A stretch of DNA of 64,000 bases, from positions 7,641,700 to 7,705,699 of the forward strand of contig NC_063281.1 of NCBI RefSeq assembly GCF_910591885.1. The letters run 5' to 3'. Origin of the DNA: Bombus terrestris (Eukaryota; Arthropoda; Insecta; Hymenoptera; Apidae). Each line of letters begins with the position of its first letter. Position 1 is the first letter of the stretch. Both the position numbers and the translations under genes were made by a program. Shown here one piece after another: positions 23,401 through 35,486 of the stretch. The notes below the pieces were generated by a model. That model was not told the origin of the DNA. It was given only the letters and a program-made list of their open reading frames with translations, and searched no databases.

Positions 23401-26400
23401 AATGCCCTTTCAACCGTTCGATTCAGAGGTGCTTCGTCTTCTCGGTCTGGCCATGTTTCATAATTGGTCGGCAGCCAGCGTGGCTAACCGAGCGCAGAAT
23501 TTGTTTCGTAAATCAGCCGTGTAGAATCGACGAAACACGACGCGCGTACCCTTCTTAATGCGCCACGTGAGATTTACGACCTTCGCCGAGGAATGCTTCT
23601 CGAAATGGTAAAAATGACGAACTTGACTCGTCGAATCGTAGATTCTCTGTGTATTTGGTTTCCGTAAGTTCTACCATGTCATCGTCTCGTGTCATTTTTC
23701 CGCATGCCACGAGACTCGGAGACTGCGTTCGAGAGGATCGATAATACGCAGTTGCAGCCTCGCGCAACACGAAACTGCTTTTACTTGTCGACGACACGCG
23801 ATGATCCGCTCTTAAGGGACTTGGCTCGCTGATCTCCCGTTCGAGAGCTAATTATCTCTGACCAACACGTAATGTTTCGACCGAGAAACGGTCTTAGAAT
23901 CACGTGGCGCTAATAATGCCGGAAACGTGTCCCTGAAGAGTCGTTGGGGGACGGTTCCGCGAGAAAACGTTGCGTGATTCTCGTTACGAGCTCGGTTCTT
24001 CGACGTCGGAGCGTGGGCTGGTGCGTTTGTGTTCTCTTCTTTTGAATCTCTGAGAAAATTTGCTGGCAGAAAAGCGGAGAGAATGGTACGCTAATGTCCT
24101 TTGAAATTCTGTAGTTATAAAGTTCGTAGATCGGAACCTAGATAGTAGGATTTATTTGAGTGTCGTGTCGCATGATACCATTTGGAATCTCTTTGTCAAA
24201 TTGTTTTGTGACACGTGAATATAATGGCATGATGTGAAAAGGCAAAAGCCAGTTCATCATTATCATAACTCTTTACGTGTACGTTTGATGCCGCTCTTAG
24301 TAACAATACAGTGCTCTTTCTTCTCTGGTTCAATCACACTAATGGCAGTCAAAAGAGTGAGACTCGCGGCCTGTGAAAATGTTACAAAAACCGAATAGAA
24401 AAGTAGTATCAATGCTTTTATTATCATCACGTTTATTTAAGAATTTTAATAGTAGTAGTAGTTCTCTTTTATTCGCAGTGGAATAACCTAGAACTCGTTC
24501 CTTCAAAAGGGTCCACTACGTCGTTGATGGCACCCATGTATTCTTAATGGATCCACTTAACAAGTCGAATTACGAGCAGATGATGTTGACAGCAGCTCTA
24601 AAATTGTGCAGAGGCCATGTTGTTCTGTCAATCATTATTGAATGACAAAACGATTTACAAGCTGTACGCATGCCGTGACGTGGAATATTTGCTGGTCAAT
24701 CAATAATATGGGGTCGTCCATCATTAACTGATCCATTCGGATGAAATCTCTTCAAAATTTACGCGCAGAAAACAAAGATAGGCGTTCCATAAAAAGAGGG
24801 AAAAGTATTATAATTAACGATTAAGATAATTTTTAATTGCCGTCTTATAATTTTTCTGGCATTATTAGGACCTGGTGAAATACGGAGCACCATTATGAAT
24901 GGACTACATTTTGTCTTTATTCTCGAAGAAAAAATCTATCTTGAAAGGATTGAAAACGAGAAACCAATATAAAATTTAACAATGCAAGTTCTGAGCCTTG
25001 TTGCGTATAATTAATGTACAAATTGCAATAATTTATGAATGAATAATATCAGTGAATTAACAAGTAAACAATTGCACTTTATAAACTTCTCTTTTATAAC
25101 TTTGAAATTTGTAATTTGCAAAATCTTCTTGTAAAATTTCATTCTTTTTCGTTGAATGATACTAGTTATTAGTAACTTCTAATTTGTGACTTGTAAACTT
25201 CCATTTTACAAAAAGCTTCAGGTAGTATGAAGTCGACTGCAAAGTTGCTGCTTAACCGTGCATAATTAAAAACGTTTAACGAAGTGCAACACAGAAGAAG
25301 TTTCATTTAGTCCCTTTGCGGTTATCGATTTACTAGTGTCTCTACTCCACTCCGTTATTGTATATTCCATGAGAAGTTTGCGGCAACATCCATTACGAAA
25401 GTCGACGCGATCGGTGCCATTTAGAATGCAGATTTACGAGCGGCAATCAATATCGTTACGAGCGCGTTAAGGATTTTCGTGCGAACAGTACACGCCCGCA
25501 CATGAAGCACAGACCCTGACAATGAGCGTCTATTCACCAGCTCTAAGCATCCAAAGGTCCTTGAACCTTCGTTTCTCCCGGCTGTTTACTCTGGATCACG
25601 TGAAATCGATCCACTTTTAATTTGTACCAATTAGTTGGAACAACGAGAACGCGGTACACAAGCCGACAGTAGACAGTCGTTGGCCCAATGAAATAGTTAC
25701 GAGGTCGTGACTAGTTGTGTTGAGCGTGTTCGTGACTGGCGGCTGTGTATTTCTCAATTTCAACCGTCGTGAGCTGAGCTCTTCAATTCAATTAGCCAGC
25801 TCGCGTAAAACTCGACCGAGTATTACGCCGATAAACGTGCTGGTTAAACCTGCGCCACGATTTGCAAATTTATGAACTTTTCTACTTCGGTGAGCGGTAG
25901 ATAATTGATATTACGAGATACTCCATTGAGCTTAGAAATATGGGAGAATAATTTTCATAGATTTCTCATGCACTTGGCGAAGGAAAAGTAACATTATACT
26001 GTGTTTAGGAAGATAGAGAATAAGTTTTGAGAAGTAACTTTCTAGCAACTAATTATTGGAGAGTAATTTTCATTGATTCTTCGAGAGATGAAAAGAATAA
26101 TAAGAAAAATGAGGTACGTGATTTGTAAATTTATGGCCTTCGTGCTTTAGTTGATTGGAATTACGATCCTCTGTCGAACATTAAAATATCGAAGAATAAT
26201 TTTCATCGGTGTTTTATAGAGAAGAAACGGTGAATAGAAGAAAGCGACATTGGGAAGGAATAAATCTTTCGAACGATGAATTTTCCTCGGAAAATGTACT
26301 TATCTTTAATACATAGTGCTGCTCGGAAGATCAACTAGTACGTTCGCGATAAGCGTATGAATAGATACAATGTCTTTATTGAAAGGCCTGGAGAATGGGT

Positions 26401-29400
26401 TACTCGGAGCATCTTCGTTTTAATAATTCACGACTATACGAGCAAGGAAAGAGACGGCGATGGAAAGGATGTTGGTGGGTCCAAATATGGGATACTGCAA
26501 TTACGCAGGACGCGAGTATTATTACGTTACATAACCAAACGAGCATAGGCACGTCACGAGGTTCTGACTTACGATTTTCCATGGATAAAGACCAAGAGAG
26601 AGGCAGCAAATTAACCACCCATCGAACTTAACTTTCAGACGTATCATCAATTTTTATGATACGACGCGCGTTACACATTGGAGATATTTTGACGACGCCT
26701 CAGAAATCAATCAGGCTAAGAGACATAAAGTTACTCAAAGATAACAGACAATTAACTTGTCAAAATATCAAGTGAATTTATCTTGCATCCTAATAAATCT
26801 TCCAAGACCTCACTGTCGTCGTTAATTATCTTCATTCCGTCGACTCGCGTTAATGCTTAATTAACATCTTGAACTATGTTTACCACCGATGAATTGAATA
26901 TCTAGACACATGCAAAACGGCGAGAAAATGGCGGATGTAATGTGCGTACCAGTTGCGTAACTCTCGGTTGAGTGTGCAACTATGCGAAACGATCTCTCGA
27001 CAGATGCGTAGCTCCATCGCGCCCGCAATTGATATTTCTTGCGAGCCACGCCACGTGGCGACGTGAGTAACCCATAGGTGCGTACGTGAACCGTTTTCTG
27101 AATGAGCCGCAGGAGATTTCGATGAATCGAAAGATCCCGGCAACCGGCCGTGACAAGTTTATCGAACCTTTTCAAATACAATTCAACCGGCACTTTCAGA
27201 TACCTCTAGAAAAAACTGGCAGAAGTATATACGTAGAACGATTTCAAAACGATTAATCAAAATCTTGGCTCGATTTCTTAACTTCGACAGGTTCCACGTA
27301 ACGCACACGTGACTCACGCAAGAAACTCTTTGCAAGAACATGCCTCTGCCACTCGACTTCTTTCCCTCTTGAGATCGATTCACTATAATAACAGGAAGTG
27401 CAACATATCCAGGATCTCCACTGGACGCGATATACACTCGAGCAATTAATCGAAAGCCGACGTATGGCAGTCCTTGACTTGGGTTCGCTTTAGCACATTT
27501 CACGCCACGCATCTCGTGTCCTATCACGTCGACAGCCTTGATACTTTTCTTGTTCCGTTTTTTTTTCGTCTCAACGAATAATCCAGAACGATCGGTGAAG
27601 TCGGAAAGCTTAGAGTGCTCTTTCTAGTCTCCTCTCGAAGACGTTGACGTTCCGTTCTGTCTGTCGGCGTCAAACCTCGAGGCGTGTCCAATCGACTTAA
27701 GCACCGTGTACGCGCGTGTAGAACGCGTAGCAGACGCACACGATCGATGGAAGAAAGCGGCGAGGCACCGCACGAGAAAAGTAATCGCATCAAATTGCGT
27801 TAAATGCCACGCTCGGTCGACAGTGTCTCTCCTCTTGTCGATCCAGAGTCCATTCAGAGGCAACAAAACAATCGTTAATTGCCGAACAAAAAAACGGCCG
27901 ATGGGAATCGAAAGACGAAGACCCGAAGGATCGGCGATCCTCTTTGTCTCGTTCCAGTTCCGTTACCTACGCTCGACCGTAATCCCATCAACGTGAAAAT
28001 ACTCGTGTCGTAGCACGCTTGATTTGCCTCGATCTCGACCACCGTTATCGATTTTCCAATTGTTCGTGTTCTCTTTTTCTCTTCGTTGCTTTTTCTCATC
28101 GGCTTTTCCTTTTTTCTTAACCCCTTATGTTTGTCTCTATGCCATGATTGCCAGAGGCACATGGACCCTTACCTAAAAGCTTGAAAACATGCTCTATTCA
28201 GCAGACTGTAAATTTAAAATTAGGCGTATGTTAAAAGACATGATAATGATATATGCTTGAATATTAATGCTTGAATTTTTCTGTTAATTTAAAAGAAGCT
28301 TAATTTGAAGATGAAGATTTTATAAGATTTGATAATTAGAGACGCTAGTTTTATTATTGCATTCTGGCTTTTAAAAATCAATTTAATCGCATCTACCATT
28401 ACATTTCAAAACTCGTATTTTGAAATATATCAATTTATTCCCATTAACTACATACTTCATAAGAAACTACTTAATGATATCAACGTTAGAAAATCAACAA
28501 AAATAGACCTATAATATTTGCCCCCTGTAATCTTCGCTAAATATAGGTAAGTGTTTCGATATTTTTGTGCTGAAATGTATTTTTTTTCTATTCACCTTGG
28601 TTGTAAACGACCAGACCCGCCCGTTTTGTCGGCGAGAGTTGCGCAAGAGTCGCTTGGGAAAATTCAAATCATTCCACGGCCGTAGTGCTTTACTCTGTCA
28701 TTATCCTACTTTTGTTATATGACGCAAGTCGAGACACTCTTACGCTTACGCCTCGCATAAGAGATCGAAAATTATTTTAATCCTATCGTGTCGGGGTTTA
28801 TCGCGCGGAACTCACGTACGGTGAAATCCGCTGCGAGCCTTTGGTCTTGTTGACAGCTGTAAAAATCGAGCTGATCGAGGTGTGGAATGTCTGACTAGTA
28901 TTTACTTAGGAACTATCTGGATCCCGTTGAAACGAGATCGATTTTACAGCAAAGGGATTGAAACTTCGCTAACTAATAATAAAGGAAACTTTAAGAACAC
29001 GTTTAGTCTGAATATATCCATAGGAAAGTATCACTGGCAGTCAATAAATTGTCCGCGAAATTATAGATGGTAATACATAATGTTCCTAAGTTGAAGTAGA
29101 TTTTTTCTTGTTACTGAAGCTATTAAGGATCAGAGTTGTGTTAACGAAACATTTCACGAACTTCTTTTTACAGTCAGTTTACACTATTTAATTCTATTGA
29201 ACTCACCATGTAACTGCAAAAAGGAGTTTAAGAATTTTCTCACTGTTCTGTTTCTTACTATTTCTTCTTCTATGCAGATCCCACAGTTTTATGGAATTTA
29301 AAGCAATCGAAATATTTTGTATCACCGTGATGAACTGATTTCTTTCAAATTATAGAAATTCGTTTCGCATCTCCAACCTCTTTATGTAACAATTTCTGTA

Positions 29401-32400
29401 ATTATTTCTATAATGTGTCTATTATTCTGATATATATTTATAATAGGTTACGAACGTGGAATGCACGTTTTAAAGTTCCGGCATTTCATCCAACGTGATC
29501 AACAACGACGTAAAAACAGTAACGATGACTTGTCGTTCCATCTTGTGATTCCACGAGCGTACATTCCCCGATTACAAGATTTCTGGTATACATGGGCTGC
29601 ATGCACTTGAGATCACGGTTAGAACTAGATGGGACTAGTCTGTATGAGGAAAGAGGCACTCTTCGTTGAAGGGGTTGTGGAACGCACGAAGGCTCGTGGA
29701 AGATAACGCCGAGGCTGATTTAATTAACGATAAGTAATCACGAGGCCAGCGTTGCTTAATTGTAAGGCCGGAGTACATTATTTTCCTATCGCGGTGAAAA
29801 TTACACATGTAGCTCTATTATGATCAGAATCTTGTGGCTCATTTCGGTTATTTTATAATTCTCATTAAACATGTAGAGCAAAAAGGAAAAGGAAAGAAAA
29901 CGGGGAAAGTACTTTCGTGAAACCGAGTTACCATGCTTCCAGGTTGTTTTACTCGACTTAAATATATGCTTTAAAAATAAGTATACCTAACATTCTGAAT
30001 TCTTTTACGTAATAATTGATTAACTAGTGCTATTAATGAACTGAATGTGAAAAGTTGTAGACTATATATATATATATGTAGATTTCTGTTGCATAAACGG
30101 CTTGCTACCTTGTAATTCGCAAAATTTACATAGAAATTTTACTCGTTTTATTATCGATTTGCTTAACGTCGTGCGGTAGAGGTTTATTAGCAATTATGGC
30201 CAAACTAGCAATTACACCTGTAATTCGTGACTCGTACTCGTAAAAGTTTCGCTATTAATTTTAGTTTCATTATACAGAAGACTTTGAAGATGCAGACTTC
30301 TCTCCCTGAACGATCACATTAAAAGTATTTTAGTAATAGTAATTTAATTAGGCAAATAAGCGCTGAAACTAGAAAATATCCCTAAAAACGCGATCTTTCT
30401 AAATAATGAAATTGAAAGTATTCTTCCAAAAAAATATTTTTCTTCCATCAAGCAATAGCTTCAGCATCCATTAGCACATATCACCCGCATAAAAGAAACA
30501 TTGCTCCGACACTTAAACACCGTTTACCAAGGCAAAATTACCGAGCAATTCTCGTTTTATCGTTTACTTCGCACTGTCTCGCGAAAAACACGGTAACTAA
30601 CCTCGTAATCGAAGATCACGGTACGCGAATTGGAATCGTTTGACTGTAATAACACGGCGGCCGGATAACGCCGTTGTATGGTTGTTATCCAAAGGAACAG
30701 CTGTTTCGCCGGTCGGTCACGAGCGTTTGCCAAGAACTCGGAGAACGTTTCACGTTGAAAACTGGGGAAGTGGAGCGGCCGCCTGGGACCCCGGAAGACA
30801 AGGGCCAACGACGAGACGAGAATCATAAAACGCTTCTTTCTCTTCGTAGCCGTGAATAACGCGTCCCTTGAAGTGGCACTCGACAAACGACGACGAAGAA
30901 ATACAGTCGACTTGCTCGTTGTACGCTGAGAAATAGCGGACAGCACGAATCACACGAGCAACAGCGCCAATTCGCTATAAAGCGGACGGTTTAATTGCAA
31001 GAAACGCGGAAATCGATAGAGTTCGCCTTGAAAGGTCTCGTTTACAATTTATCGCGATCAAGCGAAAACAAATCGTAGCAAGGAACGTCTATTAAATTTA
31101 TCGCAGCGTGTGGCAGCGCGTTGCGACCGATTTCGTACGTTACATTTTACAGAACAGTTGCATTGTTCTTGCGTGACTTGCGACGATGTAAAAAGTGGAA
31201 ATCTTACGAGCAGCCAGTTTGTTCGTTCCCCTTTTGCTGGGCTTGCTGAACGAAACTTTCGAATTAATTCATCCCATGCCTCTCGTCAACGAGTGAAATG
31301 GAAACTGTTAACGGTTTTATCGAGATTTTTTCTCATGCAGACCATGATGTAACATGGTAAATCATTTCTTATCTGGCACGACTACCTTAATAGGCCATTT
31401 TAAATTGAAAGAAGTTGATAAGTATTATGTACTCCCTACAAGATCTTCTTTATTTCAATGACTCGTGGTTTCTTTAACTGATATTGCTGGACTTAGAAGA
31501 AACTTTTAATTAAAAGAAGTTGGAAATCATAATCACGACCGGGAAGAATAAGTTTTACTCCATCGTAAGGGCCAAATTAACTCGGGATAAAGGAAATTTT
31601 ATATATAATCGAAATCGAATCAACTCGGGGATATATCTTTAAAATCTCGTTTAGATTTGTCAAATTATTTGAATTCAAATGATTTAAATAATGAGAAGAA
31701 GTATAGAAACTCGAGAAGATGTTTCAAGTCAAACAAACAAGAGATTCATATTGGTACAGTGGTATCAAGTTGCTTGAAAGCATGTCAATTGAAATCTGAT
31801 CCAGGTTCAAAGAGTTAAATTATCTTCTTTGAATATTATTCTGATATTTAACTCATTTCAAACAAGAATTTCTTACACCTATAATAGTAAAAATACCTAG
31901 ACACGCTATGGAAGAATAACACGCCTCATAAGCTATTTCGAAGTAAAAGGGGTGGTGTCAGAAAAATTATGAGCGTCCCTGAAACAAACGACTTATTGGC
32001 CGCCGCAAAGAACGCGGCGTAGTCTTTGTTCGAGCGTAGAACGGTGTCTGGAACTGCGTGGTATCGTCGTCAACTCGTCCATGGATAAATTCCAAGACGA
32101 CGTCGAGGGCGTCTGTAACGAAGGGTCGGCGGAAGATTTATACGCAACCTTCCTCCCATATGCGTTTAGTTGAAGTATAGGATTATGATGTTTCCAAGTA
32201 ACCGCGCATGCCCTACGCTCTACGCAGTGACACGTGTGGAACGGTGCCTTTTTTATTGCGTGTTTCTACAACCATTTAAAAGTAAGAAGAGTCGAAAGTT
32301 TCTTGGCAATAGAACACGATTGACGAAGAATCAATCCTGATCGTCGTAAAGTTTTCTTTATTCGAAAATGAGCTGGGATAGAAGGAAGAATAACGTCTTC

Positions 32401-32907
32401 ATTTTTATATTTAGGTACGTGCATCGTGACTTGTATAGAATTAGTGACATAGAAATTAGGAGGGATATTGGAAATATGAATTTTAAAGTTAGGAAGAAAG
32501 TGCTGGGAACATAATCGTATTTATTGTATTTTAATACTATCGTTTAAGATTATCCGAATACTTGATTATCGAATATCGATTTCATTATTTATTATTAATA
32601 GACAATGCTGCTTTATGGAAACTAATATGGAAAATTGTTGTTCATAAATGGGAGATCTCGTAGCACAATTTTGTTTGAATAATTCCTTATCCACAAGCTA
32701 ATTAATTTTCAAACATCGAGTTGGATAAAGGAAACGCTGAATTGATAGAACAACTTCGATGATACTTCGTTTTGTTACGCTTATCTCTCCCGCAGATAAT
32801 TTAAATTTATAATTCGCAGATTCCGCAGGAAAATGGTAAAGTCAGCTTGCAATATTAATTTGTATAAATAATTAATTTGTATCATACACTTCTACTACAA
32901 ATTGATT
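20489..32907. other. 12-kb stretch without a supported gene
   Basis: No exon chain, domain or RNA gene recognised. Open frames are below 130 codons and overlap on both strands, most densely in the GC-richer part at 26.9-28.1 kb and 30.55-30.95 kb. A possible tiny signal-peptide exon at 22331-22354 is listed separately. Around 25.08-25.24 kb, words like tttgtaatttgcaaaat recur loosely. A 15-base TA run lies at 30063-30077. Confidence 0.5.
22331..22354 (-). CDS. possible tiny first coding exon of a secreted protein (Met-Lys-Ile-Leu-Val-Val-Ala-Ser)
   Basis: On the minus strand ATG AAA ATT TTA GTT GTT GCT TCG is followed directly by the donor GTGAGT. A short first exon that encodes only the start of a signal peptide is typical of insect cuticle and other secreted proteins. 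I could not find a following exon in the next several kb on the minus strand, so this may be chance. Phase 0 at the donor. Confidence 0.18.
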
Positions 32908-32922
32908 AAAAAAAAAAAAAAA
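32908..32922. repeat. A15 homopolymer
   Basis: Fifteen adenines in a row, the longest homopolymer I see. No target-site duplication or poly(A)-tailed element is evident upstream. Confidence 0.9.
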
Positions 32923-33210
32923 GAATCAATACTCTTACTCTGCACTTTTCTTTCAGAACTGTGGAATCTTTTCTGTCAATATTATTATTATTTCTTCTTA
33001 GAAACTCCTTGTCATCGTTGCAATATAACTTGGAAGCATCGACGAGCAGAACAATTCTCCTTCGTTTCGCTTTCCACAGGGCCACTGGGACGAAACTTTA
33101 TGTATCCGGCTTGTTTGATTCGCGACGCGCGATAAATTCACATTTGCCTCGATAGAGGCCCGGAAAAAACGGGGCGTAATAACAGCGAATTTATATACTT
33201 GCCGGCTACG

Positions 33211-33681
33211 ATGCAACGGTGCCGTGTACCCTTTTACGTATTAGAAATACACGCTGTGCAAAGAGGCAGAACGTGTAACGCCGGATTTCACGGGTCGAGA
33301 TTTAGGACTCGCTTTCGCGCGCAACGTTTACCATTTTTCAACGCTGCATGCCGAACGTTAGCTTATTGGCTAGGTCCATTTCTGCTCCGGGTAACCAGAA
33401 AGCTCGAAGGTATATCGGTGGCCAGGGAAATCACAATTGGCCAAATAATCCAGGACCGTTTGTCATCGTTAGGTAAAACCACGACCGACGAATCCGGCCC
33501 GCTTCCAAATAGGATTACGGGCAAATCGAGTAATAGTTTCGAAATGAGGAATCTTCCCTCTGATACGTTTCTGTCGAACAACAGCTTCACTCGATTTACT
33601 TCTGCCTCAGACAACGTACAGTCGTTACTTTTTCTTGATCTTTTACGGGTCACCGTATTATCTGCGTTACAGAACCGATAA
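33211..33681 (+). CDS. uncharacterised 156-residue open frame (doubtful)
   Basis: Opens with a true ATG and ends at TAA (33679-33681) in a GC-richer patch. The first half is rich in Arg and Cys; the second half has a more natural mix, for example GKTTTDESGPLPNRITGKSS. No domain, signal peptide or splice support is recognised. In this base composition about one frame of this length is expected by chance in a 64-kb window, so it may not be a gene. Confidence 0.15.
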   Translation: MQRCRVPFYVLEIHAVQRGRTCNAGFHGSRFRTRFRAQRLPFFNAACRTLAYWLGPFLLRVTRKLEGISVAREITIGQIIQDRLSSLGKTTTDESGPLPNRITGKSSNSFEMRNLPSDTFLSNNSFTRFTSASDNVQSLLFLDLLRVTVLSALQNR

Positions 33682-34884
33682 CGATGATGAAATTAGTTTC
33701 GCGAGTTTGTTACGTTTGTCACATTCCCGAGGATCGTTTAAAAGTTACTCTTTCTTTCGAAAATTCATCGAAACTTTCTAATTTAGACTTTACAAGTAAA
33801 AGAGGATAGTAGAGTAATTATTTTTAGAAACTTTGTTTAATCAAAAGATAAAGTTGCACGAAAGTTCAACTATTACAAAGTACAAGCGTCGTCTATTTTC
33901 ATCAAGATACTCCTTTAAACTTCGGCGAGAATTTATAATTTTATATTTGAATACAAAAGAAAATAGCTAAAAATATTTTTAGAAAATTCGCGTAAAACCA
34001 GAAAATAAAGTTCCATGAAAGTTTTATAAGGAAGTTACCAGTTTTTTCTCAACATCGAAATATTCTTTGAAAATTCATCGAAAATACCTAGCTCTAAATT
34101 CGAAAATTGGAGTTAGTAAGAAGTAAAATACCACGTCAAATGGAAGAATGCCCATTAGTTTAACGTCAGCGTCAAGATATCGTAAAACTCTCGGCAATCC
34201 TTTCTTTTTCGCGGAGGAAAGACTCTCGTCGCTGATTCGGGAGTTTCTCACAGTTTGCCGTGATGAATGACGAACACATTGGTGGCGTGACAGTCCGATC
34301 GTGGTGAAGAAAAAGCACATGATCGCAGAGGAATAACTAAGACGATGTCGTTGCTTCTTATCTCGTCGTCGCGACAGCGTGTTCCACTGACTTTGAACGA
34401 TTGGCTGTTCACTGTGCAAGGCGGGCAGAAAGTCGATTAATTCGAACGTTCACGCTGCGAGTTCCTTCTTTCCAGATCTCCCAAATCACCTTCTGTTCTA
34501 ACGACCAACAGAGAGTGCTTATCTTTCTATAAAATATTAGGTCGTTCGAGAAGTTTGTAGCATGTGTAACGGCTTCTATTTGATGGAAATGGGAAAGATA
34601 CAGTAAAACTATATCCATTTAAGTCCATTGGGCAACAAACATCTTACGTAATTATATAGGGTGCGATACAATAACATTCAATAATAATGGAAATTTACAT
34701 CATCTATTCGTGTAGTTATATAATTCAATACAATAACATCCAATTATAACTGAAGATCGTATAAAAATAGTTTATTGGTTCTCCTCGCTACTTACATCTT
34801 GATTATCGATGAAATTAAAAAGATGATACTTATAAGAAACGAAATGACTAAATCCAAATTCCGAAACTATTGATTAACGCAACT

Positions 34885-35115
34885 ATGATTTTCAGTGGGC
34901 TAAATGTATTTGGTATCGAGCTATTCAGGAACTTTGTAACGAAACTAGAGACGAATTTAGCCATTTTATGCACCGATCTTTTCCAGGAATTTTTGTTTGG
35001 CAGAAAACTCCACGTGCCCTTTTTAATTCGGAGAACCGTTCTGTTCGTCCTCCAAGTACCTCGAAGTTGCTCATCTGATATTTACGAAGTACGTGACGGA
35101 CAAAGATGCCGTTGA
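34885..35115 (+). CDS. uncharacterised 76-residue open frame (doubtful)
   Basis: ATG to TGA. The protein would start MIFSGLNVFGIELFRNFVTK, with ordinary codon use and hydrophobic content but no recognisable family. The ATG sits just inside a polypyrimidine-AG (gattttcag), so this could equally be an internal exon start. It lies directly before another open frame that ends at a donor-like site. Confidence 0.17.
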   Translation: MIFSGLNVFGIELFRNFVTKLETNLAILCTDLFQEFLFGRKLHVPFLIRRTVLFVLQVPRSCSSDIYEVRDGQRCR

Positions 35116-35198
35116 CGCACGTGTATTCAATTCGCGATGATCACGAGCACTCCCACGCTAAAATCTGACCGAGATGGAACCGGTTGAACGTGGCGGTG

Positions 35199-35482
35199 AT
35201 GCAGGAAGACAGAGCACCGGCGGCGGCGGCGGCGGTTCTTCGTCGTTCCGCGTTTTATACTCGCGATGCTGAATCGCCGGGGCGTCCGTGTTGCACGTGC
35301 AACGTAATCTCACGCGGTGTGTCAAGTACACCGTTGCATCCGTTATCGGCGTGTATCTGGATCTTTCAACAAGATCTATCCTCGCCTAGATGCACGATAC
35401 TCTTTGCTGTCTGCGATTCGAGACTCCGTGTCAATAATATCTTTGGTTGCATCGTGACCAAAGGGGAAAAATGTCTGTTCGG
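35199..35482 (+). CDS. possible first coding exon with GT donor (doubtful)
   Basis: ATG at 35199 opens a frame that includes a GCG/(CGG)6 tract read as alanines (MQEDRAPAAAAAVLRRSAFY) and continues to KGEKCLFG, where it meets the donor CGG|GTAAGAG. Unspliced, it stops two bases later at 35486. A second overlapping ATG frame from 35174 reads the same tract as glycines. GC content is higher than around it, as in a promoter-proximal exon. No family recognised. Confidence 0.18.
35218..35235. repeat. (CGG)6 trinucleotide repeat
   Basis: Six perfect CGG units inside the open frame starting at 35199. Confidence 0.9.
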
Positions 35483-35486
35483 GTAA

